Positions 21,354 to 33,864 of a DNA stretch of 64,000 bases are shown here, one piece after another. Both the position numbers and the translations under genes were made by a program. Location: the NCBI GenBank assembly GCA_003864495.1, contig ML133390.1:62001-126000 (forward strand), in the 5' to 3' direction. Positions within the stretch are counted from its first letter, which is position 1. Each line of letters begins with the position of its first letter. This DNA is from Nemopilema nomurai (Eukaryota > Cnidaria > Scyphozoa > Rhizostomeae > Rhizostomatidae). The notes beneath the pieces were generated by a model. The model was not told where the DNA came from and did not search any database. It was given only the letters and a program-made list of their open reading frames with translations.

Positions 21354-22599
21354 TCCTGACTTTTTCACTACCTCAACATCTAAAGATATTAAACATTTCT
21401 ACTAACATAATACAAATAAACAGCCTCATTGCCATTCAATGTGGATATACAGAGCTTCAGATGTTTCTTCATTTTCAAGAATCAAATTAATTATAAATTT
21501 TCATTTAACAAATAAAGAATAGTAAATTCAAGAATTATATGACAACATTTTGATAAGTAATAACAGGCACTTTTCAATGTGATATGTAATGAACTAATCC
21601 AATGGATATTCTTTCCCAAATTGAGTAGCTAAATTGACCTATATGATTCCATTCACAGTATGCTTGTGCAAACACACATTTTTGGACAAACTGCAATTCA
21701 TAAAATTCAAAACCATTACTTGGAAAAGCAATACACACATTTGAAGATTAAATAATGGAAAAGAATGATAACTGACCTTTTCCATTCAAAGCTTGCCAAG
21801 CCACCAGTATACAAATATTTTCAAGTCATTGTATAACTGTGTAACAGCTTCTCTTAACAAGTTCCCAATATGAATTCTTTGTCCTGAAAAAAGGACAAAT
21901 AAATTATCAACATGAAAATAAATGATTTATCAGCTCAGGTTTCAGTATTTCCTAACCAAATTGCATGAAGCAAATAAACGGCTGGTTTCTGTATTATTCA
22001 ACAGAAAAGACCCACAAATTTAGCATCTACAATCATCAAGGGTTAATAATAAAATTGGGGCTTAAACTATCGCTTTTACAAACAATAGTTCCTTTCAGGC
22101 AGGATAAGTGAATTCATAAAAATACCTTCATCAATAAGAAGTTATTTCTAATAATTAATTTAACTTATATGGAAGATGCTACTCAAGCGATAGAATAAAA
22201 TAGGTTCCTGTCAATTCTAAACTAACTTAACATTAAAAAAAGTTAAGCAATTAGCTGACTTTAAAAACTAAAACCACAGTTACAAAAGAACATTAAGAAT
22301 AGAGTTTAAAAATACAGTCCTCCGAATATGAGAGGATTGAGTAGTGAGCTTTATTTGAATATGTGATCCCAGGACGAAAACACAATTACCTTCTGTTTAC
22401 ATCAGATCATGATGTGTGTTGCAAAGGTAGCTTGCCTACACTTACATGAAGATCAATAACAGTTAAGCATAGAATATATTGAATGTTAAAAGACCAGATA
22501 CGGACAGCCAATTCTATTTGATGTATTTTACATTCATAACTAAAGATCTTACCATGATTAAAAGCACCCTCGTTCATGGCTTCGTTGTTACAAAAATGC

Positions 22600-22815
22600 T
22601 TAGGCCCATGCATAAAAAAAGCTTTTATCACAAACGAAAAATACTTGTTTGCTGTCTTTCATCTTATTTCGATTGTTCATCTCAAATTCCTTTCTCGCCA
22701 GTTCTTGCTTCATCTTGCTAGACTCTACGCTTTCTCGGACAAAATAATCGGGCTTCGTCTTGACTTGACCCTTCTGCTCCGTTTGAATGTTCCCGCCAGA
22801 ATGGCGCTTGAAATG
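22600..22815 (-). pseudogene. Unrecognised charged exon-like fragment (unit B)
   Basis: Same minus-strand open stretch as 1105-1320, with almost the same charged residues. The frame change before the MHGPKHFCNN part is also present here, so it predates the A/B split or is a real exon border. Function unknown. Confidence 0.3.
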
Positions 22816-23936
22816 TCAGAAGCTGCTGTCAATCAAAAACGAGAACAAGTAACTGCTCGATCCAGTCTTCTTCAGAACCGCATCCCTCTCCCTCACAGGG
22901 GCTGCTACGAAACGGGTACTTTGAGGTTTTAGAAGTTCACCTTGAAACGGCGAATATCGGGTCTTTTAGCATGCGTACATATACCTAGTTTCGAAACATT
23001 TGTGCCATCTAAAAACCAAGATACACGATAAACCAAAATCTTGTTGTTAAATTTTGAAACCTAAAGTTGTATACGAGGGAAGGTCAATACAGGGCCAGCA
23101 AAACGGGGGAGGGGCTAATCCTAAATTCATTTTGATAAGTAGGGCCCTGACTGTGATTTTAGTACCTACCTTTAATAAACCCTCTAATAATTTTCAAATT
23201 TTGGCGCTCCCACTTTCAATTACAAATCAGTGCAAGGGAGATTATTTCTAGGGAACAAGGGTTTTAGGGGTGCCTAGGACAAATCAGATATTGTCCACAA
23301 AGTATGGAGAAATAATCAGAAAGATTCTGATAAGAGGAGACCCTGTAGCATGACTACCAAATAGAGTGGTGTCGTGCATTTGATGTACATTTATGAATGA
23401 ATTCCTGAAACATCCCATAGCTAAGGGTTCATACATAAATGACGTCCTCGTAGAGGGGGGAGGGGGGTTTACGGTTTTGGTGATGGAAGGTGACACTTTG
23501 AGAGGGGGAAGGGAGGAAGGATTTCAAGCTTTGGTGATGGCACATTGGAAAATGTGGGATCATCTTTTCCAAGAAAGCATTTAGCTTTAGCTATATTAGC
23601 ACTCAAAAGAAAGTGTTATTTTCATAAGTTTACAGAGAAAGTAAAGATTTTGTAGACCATTTGAAGATTCACCAATTCATAAAATTATAAAGTGGAGAAA
23701 GTTTAAAAACACACGAGAATATAAGGGGAATTATTATGCGTAGCTATTCATAAGGCCCCTGTTTGTCAAAGAAAATGTCAACAGCCAGATAGAGATAGCA
23801 GAAAATGGAAATAACATTCATCGCAAACCTATGCTTTGAAATTTTATGAGCAGCGTGAAAGGAAATAAAACTGACAGTCTCTCTGAAAACAAGAGTCCAA
23901 TTAACGCTAAAGGGGCAAAGACTTGCAATTGAAAAC

Positions 23937-24176
23937 ATAATTCCTTCAAATGGTTTACAGAAAGACTGTCATATTTACCATGCTAGCATTGCATCAGTCA
24001 ATCGTCATCGTCACCGAGGAAGTTGCTTTGGACCAGAAGGTGAACTCCAGGAAGAGAATGAATCCGAGGACGAGGGGGAGAGGATAGAGCAAGAAGAGCC
24101 AAAAGATGAAGAGTGTCCCCCAGTATTCAATCTTGTCGAAATGTTACAAGAAAATTATTTTGGTGATGGAGAGTAG
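23937..24176 (+). CDS. Acidic-tail zinc-finger-like ORF, in-frame deletions (unit B, first copy)
   Basis: Copy of the unit C ORF lacking 63 bases immediately after ggtttacag, which removes the first Cys of the finger-like motif. It also has a net 3-base loss in the acidic part. Both changes keep the frame, so 79 codons to the same NYFGDGE end remain open. The ATG is changed to ATA, so it would need to be a downstream exon. Confidence 0.35.
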   Translation: MIPSNGLQKDCHIYHASIASVNRHRHRGSCFGPEGELQEENESEDEGERIEQEEPKDEECPPVFNLVEMLQENYFGDGE

Positions 24177-24789
24177 CTAGGAAAACGTAATGTTTTTTTA
24201 AAAAATTATGTTTTTTGCTTTGCTCTTCTTTTAATAAAAATTTACCAAAGGGTGGAGAGTGAGAAATGACGTCGCTGGCAATATATTACAGGGGTCATAC
24301 AGCTGGTGACAAAGTGGTGAGAGGGGAGAGGAGGGTGGAAATCTTAAAATTTAGGTGACGTATTTTGTATGACCCTTAAAACCCCCTTTTTAGCTCCACT
24401 AAACAGCTATATCTAACATACCCTTAGTTCCATGTCATGATTTGTTCTAATTTGATTCCATCAGGATTCAATAACACTGTAATTTGATACCAACACACCT
24501 TTGAAAAAACACCATGCAAGAAAAGCCAATGGTGCCCATGAACAACATTATTTCACCATATTTAGTAAGTCTCCTAGGGCCTTTCATAAAAGGCTTTGCA
24601 TGCAATTTAGAGATTCATCTGTTATCATATGTCCAATAACGATACAAAGAGTTCAACCAAGTAAGGACTGCAAGAAAAAGAAAAAATTTCCAGCAACCCC
24701 ATTTAATTTTTGCCTTCCCCTGATACTCACAAGTATGAAAATATCAGCTTAAAAGGAAGTTTCACTATTCAAATATACAAAGTATATTG

Positions 24790-24915
24790 TTACTCTTTCT
24801 GAGGGCATTTACTTGCAAAATGTCCCTTTTCTCCACAATGGTAGCACTCAGTATCTTCAGGACTCACGTGCATAATGGCCGGGTTGGAGATATTGGCAAC
24901 TTTCTTCCAGTCTCA
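24790..24915 (-). CDS. CCHC zinc-knuckle fragment (unit B, first copy)
   Basis: Minus-strand open stretch of about 40 codons containing PEDTECYHCGEKGHFASK and then CPQKE and a stop. The spacing Cys-x2-Cys-x4-His-x4-Cys is a textbook CCHC knuckle, which binds single-stranded nucleic acid and is common at the end of retroelement Gag proteins and in some cellular proteins. A donor-like cacgtgagt lies just upstream. No reverse transcriptase or integrase is visible nearby, so it is an orphan exon or element remnant. Confidence 0.45.
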
Positions 24916-25481
24916 TTCTGGTCAAGGAAAGACCATTCTGAAAACAGGACATTTCCAGTTGGTTGTAGCAAGCATTTACATTTTGAACTATGTTTGTATA
25001 TTTTGTTGTAACAGTACAGTTTTCATGGTAAAAAAGTCTGGTTTTGAGCATTGATATGATGATTGAGAGTGGTGTTGTTTCCGTCTCTAATCGGCCCAAG
25101 GATTGAATCTCATTCTGAATATCATTCTAAGGCAACTTCCGCGATTTCTACTATTTAAAGCGGGATTGTGTAGCTGAAAACAAATATTGTATACAAATGT
25201 GCCAAAGCTGTGTACGCCGAAGAAATTTGGAAATTGGTCAATTCGTTCTGGAATATCGGTGACTTTTTTCGAGTCTCATTCTGGTCATGGACGACGCCTG
25301 TACAGGGATACCGTTGATGAATGTACGATTTCCAAACAAGACGTTAAGCTCTTTGTATTAAGCGTTTTAAGCACATTCCCATTTGAGAGAATTTATTTCT
25401 TATTTTCTTGTAATATTATGGATTTGGTGAATAACAGTTATGATTTTGAGCATCAATACAGTGGAATCGAATTGCGTTGTT

Positions 25482-25859
25482 TACCATAAATCCTCGTATT
25501 AGCCCCTGGGGGCTTATTTATTTTTGATATTTTTGAGGGGGCTTATTCGAGGGGGCTTATTCGAGGGGGGCTTATAAATTACCTGAAACATGCCACATAA
25601 AAAGATAATTTTTGAAATTTCTTTCTTTTCATCATCTAAAAATAGTCTAAGTATAATGCAACATTTGATTAAATTATTAACAATAATATAAATTTTTGTG
25701 GTAATTCACTAAAATTCCAAAGGCAACTTCAGGAGTCGAAACTCAACAAGTCGAGAGGGGCTTATTCGAGGGGGGGCTTATTCAAAATTTGTAGCTCTAG
25801 GATGGGGCTTATTCGAGGGGAACTTTTCGAGGGGGTTGTCAATTCGAGGATTTACGGTA
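25482..25859. mobile_element. G-rich MITE-like element (unit B, first copy)
   Basis: Same element with cleaner ends, taccataaatcctcg and cgaggatttacggta. Slightly shorter than in unit A because several G runs and the core have lost bases. Confidence 0.55.
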
Positions 25860-26188
25860 CATATAATAGGCCTAATGAATCGAATCGCATTCTGAAGAAA
25901 ATCGAGTGAGTTCTACCAGGTAAAGATAGCTTTTGTTGTCAGGTAAAATCATTTTGAGTAAACAAATATCGTGCTTTTTTGCGGAGAAAAAATTTGGAGA
26001 ATTGCTTCCTTTTTCCCTCGAGTTCCTATATAAAGACAGGAAACAACGCAAAGTTCTCTCCCGCAGTTCTCAATAGTTTGGTAAAAAATGGTCCAAAAAG
26101 AATCAAATAGACATCATGGCTTAGAGAAAATGGAATCAAGGGTAGAGTCCAATTAACGCTAAAGGGGCAAAGACTTGCAATTGAAAAC

Positions 26189-26428
26189 ATAATTCCTTCA
26201 AATGGTTTACAGAAAGACTGTCATATTTACCATGCTAGCATTGCATCAGTCAATCGTCATCGTCACCGAGGAAGTTGCTTTGGACCAGAAGGTGAACTCC
26301 AGGAAGAGAATGAATCCGAGGACGAGGGGGAGAGGATAGAGCAAGAAGAGCCAAAAGATGAAGAGTGTCCCCCAGTATTCAATCTTGTCGAAATGTTACA
26401 AGAAAATTATTTTGGTGATGGAGAGTAG
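26189..26428 (+). CDS. Acidic-tail zinc-finger-like ORF, in-frame deletions (unit B, second copy)
   Basis: Identical by eye to 23937-24176, produced by the 2252-base tandem duplication. Same lost start codon and same in-frame deletions. Confidence 0.35.
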   Translation: MIPSNGLQKDCHIYHASIASVNRHRHRGSCFGPEGELQEENESEDEGERIEQEEPKDEECPPVFNLVEMLQENYFGDGE

Positions 26429-27041
26429 CTAGGAAAACGTAATGTTTTTTTAAAAAATTATGTTTTTTGCTTTGCTCTTCTTTTAATAAAAATTTACCAA
26501 AGGGTGGAGAGTGAGAAATGACGTCGCTGGCAATATATTACAGGGGTCATACAGCTGGTGACAAAGTGGTGAGAGGGGAGAGGAGGGTGGAAATCTTAAA
26601 ATTTAGGTGACGTATTTTGTATGACCCTTAAAACCCCCTTTTTAGCTCCACTAAACAGCTATATCTAACATACCCTTAGTTCCATGTCATGATTTGTTCT
26701 AATTTGATTCCATCAGGATTCAATAACACTGTAATTTGATACCAACACACCTTTGAAAAAACACCATGCAAGAAAAGCCAATGGTGCCCATGAACAACAT
26801 TATTTCACCATATTTAGTAAGTCTCCTAGGGCCTTTCATAAAAGGCTTTGCATGCAATTTAGAGATTCATCTGTTATCATATGTCCAATAACGATACAAA
26901 GAGTTCAACCAAGTAAGGACTGCAAGAAAAAGAAAAAATTTCCAGCAACCCCATTTAATTTTTGCCTTCCCCTGATACTCACAAGTATGAAAATATCAGC
27001 TTAAAAGGAAGTTTCACTATTCAAATATACAAAGTATATTG

Positions 27042-27167
27042 TTACTCTTTCTGAGGGCATTTACTTGCAAAATGTCCCTTTTCTCCACAATGGTAGCACT
27101 CAGTATCTTCAGGACTCACGTGCATAATGGCCGGGTTGGAGATATTGGCAACTTTCTTCCAGTCTCA
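27042..27167 (-). CDS. CCHC zinc-knuckle fragment (unit B, second copy)
   Basis: Duplicate of 24790-24915 within the 2252-base tandem repeat, with the same intact Cys-x2-Cys-x4-His-x4-Cys spacing. Confidence 0.45.
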
Positions 27168-27733
27168 TTCTGGTCAAGGAAAGACCATTCTGAAAACAGG
27201 ACATTTCCAGTTGGTTGTAGCAAGCATTTACATTTTGAACTATGTTTGTATATTTTGTTGTAACAGTACAGTTTTCATGGTAAAAAAGTCTGGTTTTGAG
27301 CATTGATATGATGATTGAGAGTGGTGTTGTTTCCGTCTCTAATCGGCCCAAGGATTGAATCTCATTCTGAATATCATTCTAAGGCAACTTCCGCGATTTC
27401 TACTATTTAAAGCGGGATTGTGTAGCTGAAAACAAATATTGTATACAAATGTGCCAAAGCTGTGTACGCCGAAGAAATTTGGAAATTGGTCAATTCGTTC
27501 TGGAATATCGGTGACTTTTTTCGAGTCTCATTCTGGTCATGGACGACGCCTGTACAGGGATACCGTTGATGAATGTACGATTTCCAAACAAGACGTTAAG
27601 CTCTTTGTATTAAGCGTTTTAAGCACATTCCCATTTGAGAGAATTTATTTCTTATTTTCTTGTAATATTATGGATTTGGTGAATAACAGTTATGATTTTG
27701 AGCATCAATACAGTGGAATCGAATTGCGTTGTT

Positions 27734-28111
27734 TACCATAAATCCTCGTATTAGCCCCTGGGGGCTTATTTATTTTTGATATTTTTGAGGGGGCTTATTC
27801 GAGGGGGCTTATTCGAGGGGGGCTTATAAATTACCTGAAACATGCCACATAAAAAGATAATTTTTGAAATTTCTTTCTTTTCATCATCTAAAAATAGTCT
27901 AAGTATAATGCAACATTTGATTAAATTATTAACAATAATATAAATTTTTGTGGTAATTCACTAAAATTCCAAAGGCAACTTCAGGAGTCGAAACTCAACA
28001 AGTCGAGAGGGGCTTATTCGAGGGGGGGCTTATTCAAAATTTGTAGCTCTAGGATGGGGCTTATTCGAGGGGAACTTTTCGAGGGGGTTGTCAATTCGAG
28101 GATTTACGGTA
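27734..28111. mobile_element. G-rich MITE-like element (unit B, second copy)
   Basis: Copy produced by the 2252-base tandem duplication. Confidence 0.55.
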
Positions 28112-28523
28112 CATATAATAGGCCTAATGAATCGAATCGCATTCTGAAGAAAATCGAGTGAGTTCTACCAGGTAAAGATAGCTTTTGTTGTCAGGTAAAA
28201 TCATTTTGAGTAAACAAATATCGTGCTTTTTTGCGGAGAAAAAATTTGGAGAATTGCTTCCTTTTTCCCTCGAGTTCCTATATAAAGACAGGAAACAACG
28301 CAAAGTTCTCTCCCGCAGTTCTCAATAGTTTGGTAAAAAATGGTCCAAAAAGAATCAAATAGACATCATGGCTTAGAGAAAATGGAATCAAGGGTTTTGA
28401 ATAGGTTTTACACAGTTTTAGTATTTCGTGGTTGAGATTGAATCTCATTCTGAACATCGAATCTCATTCTGAATCTCATTCTGAAAGTTAAAAAAGTTCT
28501 CATTCTCAATCTGAATGGCATAC

Positions 28524-28897
28524 GGCAACGCATGGTATAACTTTGCACAAGTTACAAAAAGGTGAAAGATACGAAAGCTGTGTGCAGTTTATAAAATTGC
28601 ATCGAAAAGATTTTGAGCCATCATCTTACTCGACACTGTTTCTTTACTCAGACCACTTCTTCCAACATATTTTTGCGTACGTCTTCCTCGATACCTGGTT
28701 TTGACATCATAAACACCGTTATCGATGATGCCACATAAACCCCGGGGGCACCCAAATAATACTTTATATGTGAATGCGCAATGCTTCATTCCTGTACCAC
28801 TGTAAATTCGAAAATTTTAAGGTTATTGTCATAATTAGCGTACTCGATTTAATCATACGGTCAAATAAAAAATTTCGTGTCATATACACTTTAATTG
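28524..28897 (+). mobile_element. THAP-fragment transposon remnant (unit B)
   Basis: Unit B copy of 4893-5272. Several small deletions relative to A and C (for example in the stretches encoding GEKIR and STGLF) break the residual THAP frame. The right end with tcatatacactttaa is kept. Confidence 0.45.
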
Positions 28898-30630
28898 CTT
28901 TGAGCAAAAGCCTTTAATCAACAAGGAGCGACCTGCCCAATACAGTCATGATCATAGAAGAAGAAAGAGATAATGTAGGAGAGGCTTTCGTATCCGGGTT
29001 GCCAGATTGGCCTTACTCTGGTCAAATTTTCTTGTTTCGCCATGAAAAAATCTGTTTGGCCTATCCTTTGATTCTATTTCATTCCCAGCCTACGTGGTTA
29101 CGTAGTTGTATGTGGTAACTTACAGAATTACATGAGGGTCACTGGAGTTTTGAGGATAGGAGAATTTGGTTTGATTGGGTGAGGTAAGGAAAGGAAATGC
29201 GGAAGTCGATCATTAGTTCTGTGGCGTTACAGATCTGGGCACTGTTTTGCGGAAGGTTGTGCAAAAGTAATAGAACTTGCTAAAAATAGCTGATTTGATG
29301 TTAGAATTTGTCAAAAGATTCGGCGACGTGGGCTCAGAGACGCCCTGAAGGGCCGGTCATAAACCGTAGCATGAGATATGCCAAAGTCCAAAGTGGATAA
29401 CCGTATCAACAACGACAACAACAAAGTTCTGGCGCGAAACGATGAACGTGTCATCAAGGCTGCTTGCATGATGGTCTCCGGTTCGGTGCAATAGGAGGAT
29501 GGCTGTCGTTGATTGTGTTGCTTTATATCATGAAGCTTTGAGTCACGATGAAAAGTATATTCATAAAGATGAGTTTCACATCAGAGCCTTTGCTCATACA
29601 CCTTTAGAGATGGCGGAAATGACAAATTATAATTTACAGATTCGCGAAAATTTGGGAGAAAATTGCGGAAATTTGCATACCCTCAGTGACCCACCCAATT
29701 AAAATCAACCTTCAACTTTCATGTATCGGTTAATTATACCAGTTTAGGCCTTTTCCAACCAAAAATCCTTCTTGTAATATCATGTAGCTATTGATCATCT
29801 GGCAACCCTGACCAACCGTTTCTGCATGTTCTGAGTTCTGCAAACATTGAAATAACTGTATATTCGCATCAAAGCAATGTTGGCTCAATGTAAAAGTTTG
29901 GAATCCTGTTTGAAAATCCAACCGATGCTGAAGCACCACTCGCAATAGTTAGGTTGGTCCACCCCCTCATTGACCTGTGGTTGGATCCCTGGGATAAATA
30001 CACTTTTCGCTGGTAAAAATGGCTTTAGGTAATAAACAATAAATCAGGTTTGCCAAAATCGAGGAAACTACCAGAATCGCCTTCTTGTTTGTTCTCTTCT
30101 TCTCTCCGACAAATTCGTCAGTCTTCAAGTGGTAGTCTGCTAAACATGACCAAGTATATTCTTGAAAGCATTGATAGAAGACATTGAAGACGCTATTATT
30201 TTCAACTGGTTTTCTAGTAAAAGTAAGTGGTTTCCTTAGTCATTGGTGATCAATCACTATATCCACAATATAACAATAGCCACAGAGAACTTGCAAATTT
30301 GCTCATTGTAATATTATCTTTACATTGTGTCCTTTCCTTACTAAGCTCTTTTTCTACTTTTTCTACCAAAATAAGTCTAAATTGCACTGTTTGATTAGGC
30401 CTTTGATCACAGTTATTGATCCCAGTCTCGTAGGCTTTTCAAGGTGGCTTTTTCGTGCAGTCCAGTGTTGCTCCGGATCCATCCCTGAACAGACCTAAAT
30501 GCTTCTTCTCTTATACCCTCTTCACCTTCAGAATAGCTTGCGATGCTTTTGGGACTAGAGGTGCGGGAAACCATAACTGATGTGCTGCAACTGTGATTAC
30601 AAAAAGGGCAGGACAGTTTCACTCCACCTC

Positions 30631-31306
30631 CTAAGGGTAGCGTATTTTCATCTCAGAGAACATCACTTTGCCATGCTCATTCTTGATTGCTTTCCACGAT
30701 ATATAGCTTGGAAGGTCTAGTCCAGGTACAGATAAAGGATACAGGCCATTTAAGCTAGAGTCGTGGCACGCAACAAACCACCAAGCTCCTTTGTAGTTCA
30801 CGGCACAATTATTGTTCCATGTATCTTGGTCCTTATCTTTTGTTGTGAACATCATATTGTTGTGTCTCTTCAAAGAGTCCCCAGCATTCCCAGAGAACCC
30901 TCCAACTTTCAGTCGATAGCCATCCGATTCCCCTGATATCTCAAACAAACTATAAGTAGCATACTTCTTCTCTGCGACATCCATGTGCTTCAAGTAGAAT
31001 CGCTCCCTTCCCTGGAGCTGCCAGCTTGTGCAGCTTCTCCAGTCCCAACCAAAGTTGCCATTCATGTCTCCAAATCCTTCCTTGTAGTCATTCCAACCTC
31101 GGAAGAAGTCGACGCTGGCATCAACACGGCGCTGGAACACGATCCACCCACCCCCGTCTGTTGTCATGTCGCATCTGACTGGAAAGATACCGATGTCTGG
31201 TCGATAGATGTCGTACATCTTATCTTCCCTAAAACCCAAGTTTTGCAGATCTTTGCAGTCTCTTGTTTCTGTTGAATAGAGATGGGAATTCATAATAGGT
31301 CCACCT
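30631..31306 (-). CDS. FReD exon with compensating indels (unit B)
   Basis: Same FReD exon as in unit A but three codons shorter. One base is lost in the run read as aaccaaagttg on the plus strand (aaccaaaagttg in A), and eight bases are lost near 30994 (caagtagaatc). Together they remove nine bases, so the frame returns. About 20 residues between are altered: WLGLEKLHKLAAPGKG becomes GWDWRSCTSWQLQGRE. The GGGW, KDKDQD, NNNC and final cysteine motifs are unaffected. The altered stretch is normally conserved, so the product may misfold, or the bases may be consensus errors. Confidence 0.75.
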
Positions 31307-32625
31307 TGGATGAACCAAACTTGTTAGCTATGCCTACTGCGCATGCCTACGCAAGGACCTCCGCCCGGTCTGTTAAGAAGAAAGTTTATCCCAAACAAAA
31401 TAAGTACCATATCAGTGCACCAATCACGGTAGTAGCTTTTTATCGTATTGAGTGTCTTTCCTAGCAGAAGAAGACGCTTGCAGCAGCGAAGGAGCTTCAT
31501 TCGATGGTTTGGCATTTATTTTGCCGCTACTTTCAGGCGTTTGCCCCATTGTGTCCGGAACAGAAGCACGAGTCACTTAGCACAGCAAGTCTTCAGGACA
31601 AGATTTTCACGAGACTTGTCATTTGCAACAGCTTTGTGAACTAGAGCCATGAAGAACGTCTATCACCTGAAACGTTGCTGGCAAGCTTAGCTTTCAGAGC
31701 TAAAGTAATTGGAGCTGACTAATTGGAGCAAAGTAATTGGGGACTTGATTTCACGTACGCACTTTTTCTACGAGAATACGTAATTTCATACTGAGCTTCA
31801 ATATTCTTAAAAAAAAAATTCGATTTTGAGCCCAAGTTTATTCTTAAATTATTCTTGCCAAACACAAAGTGTAAATTCACCTTGAGATCAAAGAAAAATA
31901 TCAAATCTTTTTTATGTGTTTGTGTGTAAATTTCAACAAGAACAAGCACAACAACAAGATTTATATTAAATTCCAAAATCCAATAATCCGAATTCGATCC
32001 TTATCCAAAAGCATTACTTCAATCTCACGACAGTTGTTTTGCTTTGGGAGAAAAATCAGATTAAGGAAAAAAGTTTTTGGTTGAGTCTGGCATTATTCTT
32101 AAATTATTTTTATATTTTAGCAACTTTGAGCCTTAAAATTCATTATAGACTTCTAAGAGATAATTCTTATAAAAGAGAAGTTTGTAAAAGAAATCAGAAC
32201 TGGGATGTTGTCGTGCGATAGCAAGTCTGATACTTACGCACGTGGATTAAATGGCAGCGAAATCCAAAACAATCACAGGAATCCGTGCACGTCTGTCTTT
32301 CATGGCAAGGCTTCAAAGATTGGCACAGCGCACCTATCTACAGGAAAGGAGCAGAACAATTTCAAAGAGAACTCATGATTGGCAAAAGTGTCATGTTCAG
32401 CACTTCATTTCTCGCTGCTGCCTCATTCTTCTGTTATATATTGCTACCACTTCATCTAGCATTTTATTATTTTCCAACATAAGACGCACTAGAAACTCTC
32501 AAACCATGCAGTCGATCAGGCGATTTGATTCAATTTCTCCATATTCTCATATTAGCCGCTTACTTCTCGGTTCACTGAAAAGTTAAGCTGATTTTTCTTA
32601 TTCTTAAACAGGCTGAAGTACTTAC

Positions 32626-32903
32626 ATTTTTTTCTGTATAGTTCGTCGTTTTATAGATCCATCCAGCCGAGGGAGACAGGGCAATTTGATCGAACGGGTT
32701 TTCTGTCGATTTGTCGTTGATCTGGCAATTAACGTCCCCAGATGGCACCTTCCAGTTTAGTGAGCGGCACAGAGGATGATTCAAGCATTGCTGTTCGCAT
32801 TCTCCAACAGTCTGGGTTTGAAATGACGTCAACACATGGCCATTTAATGTAAGGTTTAGCTTTTTGACGCTGAAATTCCCATACGTCTTGCATGGCAGCC
32901 TTA
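32626..32903 (-). CDS. PAN/apple domain exon (unit B)
   Basis: Copy of 9021-9298 with one visible amino-acid change (PLCSSLNW to PLCRSLNW) and the same donor. All PAN cysteines are present. Confidence 0.7.
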
Positions 32904-33756
32904 CTATGTAGCCAAGACTCTTGTGCATCCAGAGTGTAACAAGATATCTACGGATCAATTGGGCTTTTGGTTCAGTTGGTATATTTGCATGACGCCATGC
33001 ATTGCCCTCTGATTCAGAAGTATGGTTAAGAAAACAGCAGTATACAAGAAGCTCAAATCCATTCCCGGATTACGACCCGGATTTTCTTTAAAAGAGATTT
33101 TTACAAATTCACGTTTTTGCTCCTTTCAAGTACTGCTATCATCACAAGGTTTTCGATCCCCTTTGTTAAGCTTATGTATTTATTGAATTTCTCGCCCGTG
33201 CTATTCACACTAAAGATGACTCCTGGCTGAGTCGATACGTTTGGCAGTTTCGTAATTGGCCAGTGTCACAATGCGGATATGTCGATTGACTAGCGTCTTT
33301 TTACAAATTTGTCCATTGATTATGTCGTTCATGTAATTGGATTCGCCTATTTAACTAAGGAACTGTCGATTGCAATATGGACTTTTTATTTGTCGTCGTC
33401 CGTGTCATCAAGTTTTTAAATTCACGTTAAAAATCAAAATAAACAGGCACTATTATTTATTATTTATTTACTATTATTTATTTACTTATTATTTACTTTG
33501 CATTCAAATTGCTTCTAGCCAGGTATGCATTCTCTTTGGAATAAACAATTGATGGCGACTGTCTATTTTCACCTGAATACAACCGCCCAGCAAACCAACC
33601 TTCAGTTTTGCTTATCATTCGCATATAATTTAATATTTATCAAAAGCCAGCCAAGCTGAAGTGTCATTTCAATTTTGATGCAGGTGGCTTGAGCGTCTTG
33701 TATATGCGAACTGACAGTTTCCATGTAAGCAAATCATTTAACATGCAAGTGATTGG

Positions 33757-33864
33757 CTAATATTCGATCGGAGCACCGGTGAGAAAATAGATGATTGGCT
33801 AGATCCATTCTTGAGGACTCTATTCTACTGACCCACCGGTGCTCGGAATACAATCGGATATTAG
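33757..33864. mobile_element. ACCGGT-cored inverted repeat (unit B)
   Basis: Identical by eye to the unit A copy at 10152-10259. Confidence 0.5.

Larger units (their letters stand above)
1..21495. repeat. Tandem segmental repeat, unit A
   Basis: First of three head-to-tail copies of one long unit. Position 1 matches 21496 and 44523, and the match continues through the same gene order in all copies. The boundary is arbitrary because the window starts inside the array. The copy carries a 487-base assembly gap. It holds an intact PAN-FReD gene and an intact HNMT-like gene. Seen directly by matching long stretches; percent identity was not computed. Confidence 0.95.
23892..26143. repeat. Internal tandem duplication in unit B, first copy
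   Basis: A 2252-base stretch repeated immediately downstream. It covers the acidic-tail ORF, the zinc-knuckle fragment, the G-rich MITE-like element and the sequence up to the phrase ending aatcaagggt. Units A and C have this stretch once. No difference from the second copy was noticed by eye. Confidence 0.9.
26144..28395. repeat. Internal tandem duplication in unit B, second copy
   Basis: Second 2252-base copy. The left junction reads aatcaagggt directly followed by agagtccaatt. At the right end the sequence continues into ttttgaatagg as in units A and C. Apparent identity of the two copies means either a very recent event or an assembly duplication. Confidence 0.9.
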
